Shown here: in pieces, positions 44,352 through 55,479 of the stretch | Layout of the letters: every line of letters starts with the position of its first letter | Position numbering within the stretch: position 1 is the first letter of the stretch | Source: Caecitellus pseudoparvulus | Lineage: Eukaryota > Bigyra: Bicosoecida | Assembly: GCA_965644315.1 (NCBI GenBank) | Contig: CBFFRQ010000019.1 | Span: 372,001-436,000 of the forward strand | Length of the DNA stretch: 64,000 nt | Reading direction: 5' to 3' | Translations under genes and position numbers: made by a program | Notes under the pieces: generated by a model | Database searches by the model: none | Told to the model about the DNA's origin: nothing | What the model saw: the letters and a program-made list of their open reading frames with translations, nothing else

Positions 44352-47009
44352 TCACTCTGCATTGCTGCCTGGGGCCAACACTTTCTCCCGTTTCTGGTGC
44401 CAGAAATCCGACATGTGCTTGTCGAAGAGTGACATGGGCTCGCCATCCGTGCTGCTCCCCAGCACCAACCCAACCTCGTCGCATACATCCTGCAGCTCCC
44501 CCCAGTGCCCCTTCAACTTCATGCTGTCGACGATGTGGACGCCAAACTCTTGAAGTTGAAGCCGCAGGTCGTCAGGCGCTTCGCACTGCATGAGGATGCA
44601 TGGGCCGCCATCCTCGATGATGACCGCGTTTGACTGAGAAAAGGCTGCGAAACGCGCTTGCCACACCTCCATGTCTTGACTCTCAAGATGTGGCTGTGAC
44701 TTGGCCATCCTCGCGGCGACGATGAGGTCACCCATGGCACGTACTGCTTGCATGTGCCGAGCATGCAAGGCTTCCTTGGTAACACCCTTGAAGTGACGTA
44801 CCCCACACAAGGCTTCGAGTTGCTCCGTTGACGTGTAGTGTGCAACGCTTGCTTGCCCGCCACCTCTCAGATTGCCCTGCCTGGCGCACTTCACATTCAA
44901 GCGCACGATCCTAGCCGTCCAGACGCCGTCCTTTTCGCTGGGGAGCACTCCGACCAGGTCTCCGCCCCAGATGTCTGAGGGCTCAGCCGCCAGGAAGGCT
45001 CCCCCCTCCAGTGCAAGGAATTGCCTCAGGCTGGGGTGCGACTTTTGCAGCGAGGTGCGTGCTGCCCACGCACGGCCACTCCAGGTGTCCTCAGGGCCAC
45101 TGGTCTCACCGATCCCTCCAGGAGCTCCAGCACCCACCCCGGGTGGACCATGTGTCTCCCCCTGGGTTCCCTCCGGTCGGATAGGAGTCCCTGGCGTGGG
45201 CTCGCTGCCGCGAAGTGGTACCTCTGCCAGCTGTCCTGCCCGAGAGTCGCAATTGCTGGGCCCTACTCCCTCTCCACTCTGCACCAGCACTAAAGCATTG
45301 AACTCTGGAGTCCTTCCCAATGCCCGGGCAATGGGCAGTCGTGCCAGCTTCGCGAACATTGGGTGGCGCAGCCAAGCCAGCACGTTCCGGTGAACAGACT
45401 TGGTCATGTGCCTGCGGTACACGCCCAAGCAGCGCAGGGCAACATCGCACACGCTGTCTTCAAACCACCCTGCGCTGATGGCAGGGGCGACGAGGCTTGA
45501 ATGGGTCACTGGCGTGGGTGCGGAGGCGTAGTAGCCACGGTTCCTGTACTCCTCCGGCACAGGGTCGCGTTGGCCAGTGCGTGCCTCCAGCAGCTCCTTG
45601 AGCTCGTGCTTGGGCACCGTGAAGTTCTCTGGTCTAAAGTCTGACATTGAGACTCCTCTGAGCTTTTGCCTGTCCTCGGGCGAAAGCAGCTCAAGGAACG
45701 CGTCAAGGACCTGCTCCAGCTGGCCAGTTGGCTCACACGGAGCGTCAGGAACTTCAGGATTGTCGTGCTCAGGCCAAGGACTGGAGTGATCCCAAGAGCA
45801 CATCAAGTCTGTAGCATACAGAGCCAGGCTCCTGCACGAATGCCCGCACTGTTCCAAGATGTACTCGCAGGCAGCTTGTTCACAGTCTGACGAAGATGCG
45901 CGCCCTGCCCCCCACTCCCACAGAAGCAGGGCATCAAGCTTCTTGGCCATGACCAAGGCTGCGAGGGTGGGCAGTCTGCCTTGCTCCTGCTTGTAGATGT
46001 TAAAGGAGGGGTCTACTCTTCGGCACGCGTGCGCGAGGATGTACTTCTTCAGGGAGCCGATCGACCAAGAAGGACCGCCAAGGCGAATGTGCTCCAGCTT
46101 TTCAGGACAGCTCTTCATCTGTGCGATGGAGTGTGTATACTCGGGAGGGAATTGATACAACTGCCTCTTTGAATAGAACATGTGCTCTACCGGCAGGAAA
46201 CTGGAGCACATGAGGAGGCCCAATGCGGGACGGCTGCCTTTCTGCAGGCACAGCTGTTCACAGTTCCATTTCGAAGCACACTCTTCGGTAAAGTGACTGG
46301 CCTTGAAGAGGCATTCAACTTCGTCAACGAGGGCGATGACGGCAATGCCGGCTGCCTTGAGCAGAACGTTCACAATATCCTTGCGGTCAGATGTGTAGGC
46401 CTCCATCAGTGCTGCGTACAGCTCAGGAGTCAGTGCCTCTGGATCGCCAGCACCCGCACCATCATCTGAAGGCCACAAGTGCCGCAAGTGGACGCGGTGT
46501 ACCATGTATGTCGGCGTGTCCTTGGCGGTCTCGGCCAGGTATTCCAGCGCCTTTGCCACAGGCGCGTGCCGCCCAAGTCCACGCAGTTGCTGTGCAACTG
46601 AGCCGAGCAGCCACTCATCGAAGCCCCTTGTATCCGATGGATCGTGCTTTGACAGGTCGATCATGCAGCACAAAGTCAACTTGCCGTCCGGATTTGCCGC
46701 GCTTTGGCTCGCCGTCTCCTGAGCAAACGCGCGCAGCATGTGGGACTTCCCACTGCCCTTGGGGCCCGTTAGGAGGTATGCTTGTGGCAACGGAGAGTAG
46801 CCAAGCAACTCCCTTCGCATGAAACCGAGGGAGTATGCCAAGAGCCTCAAGTGGCTCAGGGGAACGAACACCTCATGCTCACTGAGGGCGAGATCTTGTA
46901 GCACGGAGTTGGCTGGCGATAGCACCCCTTCGTACTCTGGCAACGGCAGTCCAAACATGCACATCTTTTCACAGGGCCCCATCGTGTTTTCATCAGTTCG
47001 AGGCGGCAT
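44352..47009 (-). CDS. Large single-exon P-loop ATPase, function unknown
   Basis: 885 residues without introns. Walker A is GPKGSGKS at 82-89 after YLLT, Walker B is IALVDEVE at 225-232, as in AAA/STAND-type ATPases. The remaining 650 residues show no recognised domain; a Gly/Pro/Thr-rich linker lies near residues 590-650. A similar ATPase layout occurs in the Crinkler/RHS-type families linked to mobile elements, but I saw no decisive motif. Base composition is less GC-rich than the neighbouring intron-containing genes, which together with the lack of introns suggests transfer or a mobile gene family. Confidence 0.6.
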   Translation of the reverse strand: MPPRTDENTMGPCEKMCMFGLPLPEYEGVLSPANSVLQDLALSEHEVFVPLSHLRLLAYSLGFMRRELLGYSPLPQAYLLTGPKGSGKSHMLRAFAQETASQSAANPDGKLTLCCMIDLSKHDPSDTRGFDEWLLGSVAQQLRGLGRHAPVAKALEYLAETAKDTPTYMVHRVHLRHLWPSDDGAGAGDPEALTPELYAALMEAYTSDRKDIVNVLLKAAGIAVIALVDEVECLFKASHFTEECASKWNCEQLCLQKGSRPALGLLMCSSFLPVEHMFYSKRQLYQFPPEYTHSIAQMKSCPEKLEHIRLGGPSWSIGSLKKYILAHACRRVDPSFNIYKQEQGRLPTLAALVMAKKLDALLLWEWGAGRASSSDCEQAACEYILEQCGHSCRSLALYATDLMCSWDHSSPWPEHDNPEVPDAPCEPTGQLEQVLDAFLELLSPEDRQKLRGVSMSDFRPENFTVPKHELKELLEARTGQRDPVPEEYRNRGYYASAPTPVTHSSLVAPAISAGWFEDSVCDVALRCLGVYRRHMTKSVHRNVLAWLRHPMFAKLARLPIARALGRTPEFNALVLVQSGEGVGPSNCDSRAGQLAEVPLRGSEPTPGTPIRPEGTQGETHGPPGVGAGAPGGIGETSGPEDTWSGRAWAARTSLQKSHPSLRQFLALEGGAFLAAEPSDIWGGDLVGVLPSEKDGVWTARIVRLNVKCARQGNLRGGGQASVAHYTSTEQLEALCGVRHFKGVTKEALHARHMQAVRAMGDLIVAARMAKSQPHLESQDMEVWQARFAAFSQSNAVIIEDGGPCILMQCEAPDDLRLQLQEFGVHIVDSMKLKGHWGELQDVCDEVGLVLGSSTDGEPMSLFDKHMSDFWHQKREKVLAPGSNAE

Positions 47010-47670
47010 CGCACTCGCTGTCTCCGCTGCGGCGTCTGTGAGTCACAAGGAGGCTGAACGTACACGTGCAAACGCAGTTCATGGCAGCCATGCCAAGCCG
47101 CCCAAACCACCTTATCGCAACGCAGAACGCACCGTCCATTGCAAGGCGAGAATGAACGGTATCGCCAGAGAAGGAGGAGCCCTTGTAGCGCTCTTGCAGT
47201 CCGGCAAGGCCGCTGAGTTTCGTGCGGAATTGGCAAACCTGCGTTTCAGACCCCAGAAGCTTGGAGCGCGCGCAGTCTTCACTCTCCCCACTGAAGTAGT
47301 GCACGGGAGCTGCGCACTGTGCGCAGTGTGCCCCTCGTGCATGGGTTGCCTGATGCTGGAGTGGGCTGGATTGTATCGCCGCCCTTCGTTTGCTTTGGCA
47401 CATCCAGGGGGGGTCTCCAACAAGGCGCCAGTCATGCATCACTTTCCGCTCTGGTGAGGACTCGACTGCTTGAAGGTACGGCACCAGGGCACTCTCCCTT
47501 CCTTCGGCGTTTTCCACTCGAGAGTGGCCACGCTCAAGTGGCTTGCACCTCCCCCTTTTTCCAGGGTCCAGGTCTGGCCTTTTCCGCAAAAACCACCCAC
47601 TTCCAACCACCTCATTATAGTGCTGCTCCCTTGCTGTTCAGCGTGCTACCTTGGCCTTGCACTTTGTGCC
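47010..47670. other. Intergenic region between divergent genes
   Basis: About 660 bp. Open frames exist on both strands, but none has recognisable protein features and they overlap each other. Presumed promoters and 5' leaders. Confidence 0.35.
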
Positions 47671-48255
47671 ATGGCAGCTGCTGCGCCGGACGCCTCCGCT
47701 GCTGAAGCGAAAGTCAATGCGGCTGCGCCGACGCCCGTTCCGCAGCAAGGGCGGATCCCACGGCCGCTGAAGCAGTGTCACTATATTTTAGAGAACAGGA
47801 AAAGACTGCGGAACAAAGCTGTGGCCTCTGCCGCCACTGGTGCGGCGGTGGGAGGCGCCCTCGGCCACAGCCTGGGTTCGGCTCTATTTCCGCAGGGTCG
47901 AGGCGCGTGGACTGCGCACGTGCCCAGCACGACGCCGAGTGCGTCAGAAGGCACGGCGGCGCGCAGTCGGTACGAACGCATGTTGGGCGGCATGTGGCGC
48001 CTCCCTGGCCTGCGCTGGGTGAGCGTTCGGCGCCCAGTGGCGGTGCTGGTGGGTGGCATTGGCCTCGGTCTCCTGGCTGGCTTGCGTGTGGGCTTGCCGG
48101 CGTCAGACTGGCAGTGGCTGCGGGACAACGCCAACCCGAGTCGAGCGGAAATGGACGCTGCTGAGCGCGTGGCGGCGGCGGAGTCCACACTGGTGGGGGG
48201 GGGGGCGTTGCGGCGCAGTGCAGGAGCAGTGGTGGCCTCCCAGCAGGACCGCTGA
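47671..48255 (+). CDS. Small membrane protein with two Gly-rich hydrophobic segments
   Basis: 194 residues from the ATG at 47671, which follows GCC as in a eukaryotic start context. Upstream in-frame codons look like leader sequence. Two hydrophobic, glycine-rich segments are present (AVASAATGAAVGGALGHSLG at about 50-69 and AVLVGGIGLGLLAGLRVGL near 130-150), separated by a basic region. It could be an organelle inner-membrane protein, but no family was recognised. Confidence 0.55.
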   Translation: MAAAAPDASAAEAKVNAAAPTPVPQQGRIPRPLKQCHYILENRKRLRNKAVASAATGAAVGGALGHSLGSALFPQGRGAWTAHVPSTTPSASEGTAARSRYERMLGGMWRLPGLRWVSVRRPVAVLVGGIGLGLLAGLRVGLPASDWQWLRDNANPSRAEMDAAERVAAAESTLVGGGALRRSAGAVVASQQDR

Positions 48256-48952
48256 GGCCGTGCCTGGCACCTGCCAAGTATTATCAATTACCAACCATAC
48301 AGTGCCATGTGTAGGCTTGCCCTGCTTGGCATTGGCGTGTGCCGGTTAGAGTGGCAGCGTGTGGCCCGCCGTGGGAGAGCTCGGCCCTGGTACCCGTCCT
48401 TGGGGGGGCTGCGCACCCCCCCTCCAAAGGAAAAATTAAAACTCAAACTCCACATGCACTTCGTCGGGCAGCACGTGGCCCATGCGAGCATGCGAAGGCT
48501 GTGGGCGGCAGGGCAAGGTGCGCCAGTGTCGTGGCCTGGGTGCACAGGCCAGCCTTGGCAGCCTGCTGCGTTGAAGTGGCTCCAGCCACGTGGCAGGTTT
48601 CGGAAACGCCGCACTACACTCACGGTTCTTCTTCCAGTGGGCCGACTACCTTCATCGCCTGCTCCTCAGGATGCAGTCGGCGGCAGGAAGCCTGGTGGGC
48701 GGACAGCAGATTCCGCACGCCACGCCTCCCGAAGCTATTGTGCTGCGAGTTGCACTGAGCCACAGCCGGCGCGCACGGGACAGTGAAACACGTGGTGATA
48801 TAGAACAGGTGCGTCGTGGTTGAGGGGGAGCCGGCTCGGTGCACGTGTCGTGGTGCCGCCGCCCGATTCTGTGTCGAAGCAGGGCTGGCAGCTTTAGCAG
48901 ACATGCGTGGACGCCCCCCCCCTCCCTCTGCCGACCACCACAGGCACGGGCC
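48256..48952. other. Intergenic region
   Basis: About 700 bp without a supported gene. A CCGACCACCACAG sequence at about 48,930-48,942, just before the next ATG, could be a 3' splice site, so a 5' untranslated exon may lie here. Confidence 0.35.
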
Positions 48953-50866
48953 ATGTACAGCAGTGCAGCGCAACTGCTGCGAGCTACAGCTGCTAGCCGG
49001 GCCTTGACCCCTGCTCAGGCCACGCAGGCCATTGCGTTGGCTGCTGCGTACGAACGGCAGGCAGAGAAGGGCCCTGCCCCACCCTCTGCACTTGCAGCTG
49101 TAGGACTGCCTCACACGGGCAGTGGTTCGGGGGTCCGTGCTGATCACAGTGCTGCCCCGGCCCCTGCGTCGCTGGCACAGCAGGGTGCCTTGGCCTCTGG
49201 GACAGAGGCGGTTGCGAAACGCTCTGCCGGCACCAGCCTCCTGCGGCCATCACCCGGGCTGCTGCGGGCGCAGGCAGCCCAAAGCGGCGCAGCTGGGCTG
49301 GAGAAAGTTGGATTTCGTGACGGCCCCGGGGCTGGGCAGCCCGCTGGCCTCTCGCCTTGCCTGAGCAGCGGCGCCGTGCTGCCCCCGGCACACCCTGCGC
49401 TGCTGCCGTTTTGGCTCTTTGCACGACTGCAGAGCGGTCTGCGCGGCGGCTGCATGCTGACGCCGCGGCTGTTCCTGCCCAAGGCACTCTTTTGTACAGG
49501 GCATGCCCGTGTGGCAAGCGTGCGGCAGCTGCGGCAGCTGCTGCAGCGGCTAACAGCCTCCCTGCGCCGCGCATCAAGTGCCCTGGATGTAACGTCACCC
49601 ACCACGCCAGGAGTGCTGCACGACGCGCTGTGCCAGCTGCTGGCTGACATTCGAAGCGCGAACACTGCATTTACGGGGAGAGTGCCACGTCTCCTGTCCC
49701 TGCTGCCCCGCAAGACGGCTGCCAGCGCGTTGCCAGGCGTTGGCCAGCTGACGGCGTCAGCATCACCTGCCGCGTCACACTGCACCGCCGCTGGCACGGC
49801 GCCGCCCACCTCGCCTGAGAAGGCCCCCACCCCTGCAGCATTCCAAGGTGTGCGCAGCAGCCCCCTGGGCCCGCCTGCTTCTGCCGGTGAGCGGGGCAGT
49901 GGTGGCGCAAGTGTTGCTTCGGGGCCCATGGTGCGCCCCCGCCCCCACCCGACTTCACCGGAACACACGCTGCTGGCGCCGGAGTTCCTGGTAATTTCCA
50001 CGCCCCATTGTGTGGGAGTGCCCCTGGGCAGCAGTGTCGTGGCGTCAGGCTTGGCTGGGCCCGCTGGCCCGCGGCGCGGTACTGTGGCGCCGCCGCGCCG
50101 GCCCAGCGCCCCAGCGCGGACGCCGCCGCCCAGGGGCATGGGCCCACCTGCCGCCACCCCGGCAGATGGCGTGACAGGCGCGCCAGGGAGTGACTCGCGG
50201 TCCAGCCCAAGCCCCGACACGCCCCCCCCCTCCGCGCCGTCCTCGGGCTGGTGGTCAGCCCTCAGCACAGGAGTCACGTCGGGCATCACCTCAGTGCTGG
50301 CAGGCATGGGGGCGGGGGGTGGTGGGCCAGCTGGCCCCAGCCCTGCGCCATCGGCGGCGCCCCCCTCCTCTGACGGCGCGCCTGACGCCAGGCAAGGCGC
50401 ACCCCCGCCCCTGCTGACACCTGAAGCTGGCGCCGCCCTGTCAAGTGACGTGCTGGCCCTGTGTGAGGCGGCTGACGCGCTGGGCGCGTGGACTGCCGTG
50501 GCCGTGTGGGCAGGCACACAGCAAGAGTGTGGGGAGTTTTCAGACGATGAGGAGGGCCCTGCGCTGGGGGGGGCGTGGCGTGCGCCAGCAGCCCCAGCGC
50601 AGGAGGCCAAAGCCGCGTTGCCGTTTCTGGCACGGGCTGCTCAGGGGCTGCAGGACGCCGGGCATGCCCACGCGGCAGTGCAGGCACTGGGCAGTGACAG
50701 GGCTGCCACGGCGCACGTGCTGAATCACTGCGCGCGCGGGCTGTGGCACACTGCCGCTGTGCCGGTGCTGGAGGCTGTGCGGACAGCGGTGCGCGCCCAT
50801 GCACGCGCAGCAGGCGCGGCGTTTGGGCAGCCTCCACGGCCACAGACGGGCTTCTTGTGGAGATGA
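48953..50866 (+). CDS. Pro/Ser/Ala-rich protein, function unknown
   Basis: 637 residues from the ATG at 48953. The N-terminal 50 residues form a helical, basic segment (SAAQLLRATAASRALTPAQ). A second ordered part lies around residues 140-230 (a cysteine-containing helical region), then a long Pro/Ser/Gly-rich linker, and a C-terminal helical domain with a short acidic patch (FSDDEEGP). Starts further left are possible but read through what may be an intron. No homologous family recognised. Confidence 0.5.
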   Translation: MYSSAAQLLRATAASRALTPAQATQAIALAAAYERQAEKGPAPPSALAAVGLPHTGSGSGVRADHSAAPAPASLAQQGALASGTEAVAKRSAGTSLLRPSPGLLRAQAAQSGAAGLEKVGFRDGPGAGQPAGLSPCLSSGAVLPPAHPALLPFWLFARLQSGLRGGCMLTPRLFLPKALFCTGHARVASVRQLRQLLQRLTASLRRASSALDVTSPTTPGVLHDALCQLLADIRSANTAFTGRVPRLLSLLPRKTAASALPGVGQLTASASPAASHCTAAGTAPPTSPEKAPTPAAFQGVRSSPLGPPASAGERGSGGASVASGPMVRPRPHPTSPEHTLLAPEFLVISTPHCVGVPLGSSVVASGLAGPAGPRRGTVAPPRRPSAPARTPPPRGMGPPAATPADGVTGAPGSDSRSSPSPDTPPPSAPSSGWWSALSTGVTSGITSVLAGMGAGGGGPAGPSPAPSAAPPSSDGAPDARQGAPPPLLTPEAGAALSSDVLALCEAADALGAWTAVAVWAGTQQECGEFSDDEEGPALGGAWRAPAAPAQEAKAALPFLARAAQGLQDAGHAHAAVQALGSDRAATAHVLNHCARGLWHTAAVPVLEAVRTAVRAHARAAGAAFGQPPRPQTGFLWR

Positions 50867-51426
50867 GAAGCCTCCTGTTGCGTGTGTGTGTGTAACGGGC
50901 TTTGTTCATAGGGCCGGCTGTGCACTGTGTGGCTGTGCGTGCGACGTGGGTGGGTGAAATTGTCCACGTTTTTGTCGCGGCGACGGCCGCTTGGCCCGAA
51001 GTGCTTCACGCACACCCTCCGTTGCAGCGGGCACCTCCGGCTGGGAAAGCCTGCTTTCGAGCTCCACAACTAGCTAGGATGAGCCTCCGGCGGGTTCGGC
51101 CGCGCGGCTGCCGCGGTGCGTGGCGCTGTGGCGTTGCTGGGCGCCATTTCTGGCGTGCTGATGTGGCGAGCGTTTTCACAAGCCTCGGGTTGGGTTCCGA
51201 CGGCTGATGAGGGGGGTCAAGGGGGCCATCCGCGCAGACGCACGCCCACATCAACGCCTGCCCTACCCAGTCCCGCACGCCCGACCAATTCACCATACCG
51301 AACACAACGCCACGAACCAGTGTCATGGCACGCCTGCCATTGCCTGTGCAGAGCAACCTGCCTGTTGCAGTCCAGCCTGCAACGCCAGCCGTCTGCTTGC
51401 CCTGCCCCTGCGCGTGCCTTCCCTAC
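50867..51426. other. Intergenic region left of the transposon
   Basis: About 560 bp with a short (GT)n run at about 50,883-50,892. No supported gene. Confidence 0.4.
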
Positions 51427-51452
51427 TAGGTCTCGTGAAACCTTACAGTAAG
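51427..51452 (+). repeat. Left terminal inverted repeat of the transposon
   Basis: Begins TAGGTCTCGTGAAACC. It pairs with the right end over 26 bp with three differences. Confidence 0.85.
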
Positions 51453-52008
51453 AAATTGCTGATTGACTACTGTAGGAGTTCAGGCTTATATCAGAAATGG
51501 CGAAATGAGGATTCTTGGGATATTTGAGTTGGGAACCCCACCAAAAACTGATCGATATGTACTTCATGCGGAATCAATCGCTTGCACTCGCCAGCCTGAT
51601 GCAGGTTTTGCTGTAGGTCGTAGTGATTGGCAAGTGAGAATTGCGGAAATCGGTTTGCAGGAATAAAATGATACTTCACTCAAATCCAACTCAGAGCATA
51701 CTAAAAGCTGCACAACTTATCCCAGTACTACGGACTTTAGTTTTGGCTTGGATTCTTTCCAGATGGCCGCCCATCCGGCTGGCGGGAGCCAGCATGGTTC
51801 CCAACCCCACTCAACAACCCCGAATGGCCAACAGGATGCCGTACAACGCGGAATCGTAAAACCCAGAGGAGTCCCAGTCCCAGATGACGTTGTACTGACC
51901 CTTTTCGCAGTGAGTTTTGGCGCTGGATCTTGCTGCTGTAGGTGTGGTACCCCACAAACCCGTTTCAAATGAAACGCCTAGATTGCCTCAAGCTGGCTGG
52001 AGAAGAAA

Positions 52009-53100
52009 ATGGACGAAGGTGGGTCCCTTGTCGATGCTCTTCCGCATAAAGCTGCAGAAAAGACCCAGTTTATCAAGTTCTTGGAGCGATTGATCAGCGC
52101 GGGAGCCGGAACCGTGGACGTCCCCGGTGGCGTTTCATGGCTGGTGCGGCCTGAGCATGCAGCTGCATACCTTGGCGTTCCAACAGAGGGAAACGTGGGC
52201 CCTGCAGGGCTGTACTGGTCTGCTGCACATGCCCAAGCAAAGTTGTCAGCTTTCTTGGCAGACCGCAAGAACGGGAAGTCTGTACAGAGGACTTTCCACA
52301 ACCTGCAATTGAAGGGCAGACTGCGACGGGGACTCAAGGAAGCCATCCAGGCCCTTGAGCTTCTTGCAGAGCATGCAGTGGAAAATCCAGCCGTGGCATT
52401 CCCAGAGGATCCAACTAAATGCCCTTCTGATCCAGCATTGCTCCCATTTTCAGCCTTGCTGCGGGTACATGTTCACAACCAGGAGGCTCACTCAGGTCCG
52501 TGCCTTGGCCCCACCCTGACTCCGGGAAGTGAAGAAGTTGCACGCTTCGCAGCAGCTTTCGGGTACATTCGTTACCATTCAGTGGTGCGCATGGCTGTTC
52601 GCGTGAACCCAAAGCTTGAGCGAAGCCGACGGAAGCGTCAGCGTACGTCCCCGGCCCTCGATCGACCACGGTCCAAATCGGTTCGAGGAGCTCAGACCCC
52701 AAGCCCGGGACAGGCGGGTACCCCTAGCAACATTGCTGATACGCTGGTTGATGAACTTACTGAGGCGGCATGTCAGATCGACCCCGCGGCAGTCCCCTTC
52801 TTGTCTGTCGAGACCGCTCTGTCTCTTGAGGAGCAAGACGCTGCAATCGCAGCAGTAGCACAAGCAACTGAGGCTTCAGCATCAAGACGCAATGCTGGAA
52901 ACCGCGGCAGTGACCCAAGCGGTCTGTTTCACAGCGCTGCAGTGCTTCGAAAGGCTGCCCAACAAGCAAAAGAGTGCTTCGATGTGTCAAGGGACTCTCA
53001 ACGCATGCACGACACTCTGAAGGAGGCTCTTGTCCAGCTCTTGGACAGGATGACGTCGATCGAGCAAGCAGTGACACGGATAGAGGCTCGTCTTGCATGA
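52009..53100 (+). CDS. Second protein of the Harbinger-like transposon
   Basis: 363 residues. The N-terminal 110 residues look globular (FIKFLERLISAGAGTVDVPG, then LYWSAAHAQAKLSAFLADRK), and the middle is basic (RSRRKRQR, a likely nuclear signal). The C-terminal 60 residues form a helical coiled coil ending in IEQAVTRIEARLA. PIF/Harbinger elements usually code a Myb/SANT-type DNA-binding partner; I do not see the Trp pattern of a Myb domain, so this may be a different DNA-binding module. It is convergent with the transposase. Confidence 0.6.
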   Translation: MDEGGSLVDALPHKAAEKTQFIKFLERLISAGAGTVDVPGGVSWLVRPEHAAAYLGVPTEGNVGPAGLYWSAAHAQAKLSAFLADRKNGKSVQRTFHNLQLKGRLRRGLKEAIQALELLAEHAVENPAVAFPEDPTKCPSDPALLPFSALLRVHVHNQEAHSGPCLGPTLTPGSEEVARFAAAFGYIRYHSVVRMAVRVNPKLERSRRKRQRTSPALDRPRSKSVRGAQTPSPGQAGTPSNIADTLVDELTEAACQIDPAAVPFLSVETALSLEEQDAAIAAVAQATEASASRRNAGNRGSDPSGLFHSAAVLRKAAQQAKECFDVSRDSQRMHDTLKEALVQLLDRMTSIEQAVTRIEARLA

Positions 53101-53269
53101 TCCAGGGGACACACCTTTCACTCCTTCCGTCCCGAGTGTAAAGTCATTGTATTTGTTGTGTATGGTGATCAGAGGAGGGAACAGGAGCGAGACACGGCTT
53201 TGCTGATCAATGCACGCTGCCGGGTGGGCCAGGGGGAAGACACCATTGAGAGGGGTGGTGTCCTCGAGC

Positions 53270-55479
53270 TCACTTCGGTAGGGCAGATCCCGCTGCCGTG
53301 GCTGTGCCTTGCGAAGCGCAGGAAAGTGTCAGCCGGTGAACGAGGTCGCCCCTCGTACCAATGCAAGACAACCCCGTTTCTTCACATCGTTGGCGAAGCT
53401 GGTCGATGGTCATCCGCGCTATCGAGTCCGGGTCCAGACAAGGGTCACCCTCAAGGAGAAGTCCAGACGCAAACTCCACGAGCGGGCTGTCCTCCAAACC
53501 AGATCCCGGACACTGCAACAGGCTAAGCTCCACTGGAGTGCAGTTCTTGTCCAATGCCAACCTCTCTGCGATCAGAGGGAGTGTGTTGTACAAGTGCGTC
53601 GCTGCTCCCGAGGAGTGCAGCTCTTGTTCCTCGGTTCCATCCTCGTGGTAGTAGTACACCTCCCACATTGCGGTGTAGGGGTGGACCAACACTGCGTAGC
53701 CTCGCTCGGGTTGTGACCCCCCGAGTACATGAGAGGTTCGTTTTGCCGAAGGACCATCCCGTGAAACCACTTTCGCAGTCGTGGCATGACTTCCTGTTGT
53801 GCACTGCCTCGACTCCGTGTATGACGGGGTTGACCCGGCACAGCAGATGCTGTGCCGGGCTTCTTGCTCCTCTTCTTCAAGGATGACAAGCCCCCTTGGT
53901 CCAGGTCCTGCAGCACCTCGCGATCAAGTCCATGGAGCAGCGTCGTCATGGTTTGGATCTGCTCCCAAAGCTCTGACGAGGCCCCGCGAGGGGGCTGGGC
54001 TTCAACCTCAGGCGCAGATTCCCCTTGTGCATCACGCACAGCTTTGGCAACGGCCTGATAAGCCACCTTCATGGGTCGCTTGTTGCGCCGGACTTGCATC
54101 AGTCGGGGCAGGTCTTCAAATGTGCGATCTGCTGCCTCCCCTAATGCACGGTCGGCCTTTACAGTGAGATGGAGCAAGCTCAACGAGTGATTCTTTCGAA
54201 GCAGCCATGACTCGCTTCGGAGGCTGCGACGAGTGTAAAGCATCCGAAATGCAACAAGACCTGTGACCGCCTTGACCGTCAAGAGCAGAAGTGCCTTTTG
54301 GTCTGCGAGGAACGGCATCTGTGAGTGTCTTTCGCTCAACCTACCATTGAACGACTTGATGACGTTGTTGCAGTTCTCCACTACAAGCCTTGCGCTGCTT
54401 ATCATCTCCGTTCGCAGATCCAAGCTAAGCAGCATCCCAGACGCCATGCGCAGCCTCTCGAGCTCTTCGGCATCCTCCCACCCAGCCTCAATGTGCTGGG
54501 TGATCTTGTCGGCCCACTGTTTGAGGTGGGATGGCTTGTCTCCCGCTACAATGTGCTTGTTGGAGTGCCAGTACAATGCATCTCCTAGCAGCAGATCGCC
54601 TGGCTCCATGACTCCATGGCGGCGCAGGGTTCGCACCGCGTCTGACGCCGCCGCAACTTCAGACTGTGATCCAGGCCCCATCTCAAAAATAGCCAAGGGA
54701 ACTCCAGTGAGGTCTGTCACAAGCAGGAAGTCGTAACCTGGAATCTTGTGGTGGACGTTGTAGTGGGATTGGGGTCGGCCCGGCATCGCTTGCATCGGGA
54801 TGGTTACCCCATCCACTGCCCCGACAACACGGCCAAGTGCGCCGCCAAAAATCCCGTGAGACACGTCCCGCTGATCTTCGGGTATCTTGAGCATCAAATT
54901 TCTGGTGGCAACAGAGAGGACGAAGGGAATCACCTCCCGGAAGATCCCATGCATAGATCCTTCCGGCATCTTCGTAATGATCGCCAGAGCGGCAGGAGGG
55001 TGCCCACGGAGCTGGGAAATGCAAATGAAAATCCGTACAAAGGCTGAGTGCTGCTTGGTTTGCATGTTTTTGGCCTTTACGAGAGCTCTCTGGACTTCGT
55101 CAGAGAAGTGCCTGTACATCTCTGCGTTCATCCCCGTTAACCTCCAACAGTGCCTCGGGTTCTGCAGCGTCGCTTCAATAGACTGGCGAATGACAAGTGG
55201 CTTGATCCTACGAAGCCTACCTCTGCCTTTTGCTGCTCCGAACTTCGCTTCCCGCTGATCCCTGCGGGTGTAGCCTTCGGCTCGAAGCTGGCCTGCCAAG
55301 GCATGCACCGAGTGTACAAGCAACGACTGCCCTGTGACAAGTGAGGCCGCACCAAGGTTCATCATGTGGGCACTTGCTTCAAGAATTCCTTGAGCTATTC
55401 CGCGTGACGACCTTTCCGGGACAGCTGTGGCCGTTCGCAACGGGGCGCCGGATCGGTCTCGTTTCGTCGCCATCACCAC
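53270..55479 (-). pseudogene. PIF/Harbinger-type DDE transposase with SAP tail, apparent frameshift
   Basis: The 635-residue frame 53572-55479 carries the DDE_Tnp_4-type triad: Asp223 in GAVDGVTIPM, Asp300 in LLLGDALYW and Glu368 in VVENCNNVIKSFNGRL. Its last part reads as the shadow of the frame 53270-53770, which clearly codes protein (GYAVLVHPYTAMWEVYYYHE) and a SAP DNA-binding motif (RMTIDQLRQRCEETGLSCIG). A one-base difference at the run of six C at 53717-53722 would join the two. A small intron is the other possibility. So the enzyme probably was DDE plus SAP, now broken or mis-sequenced. The catalytic core itself is intact. Confidence 0.75.
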
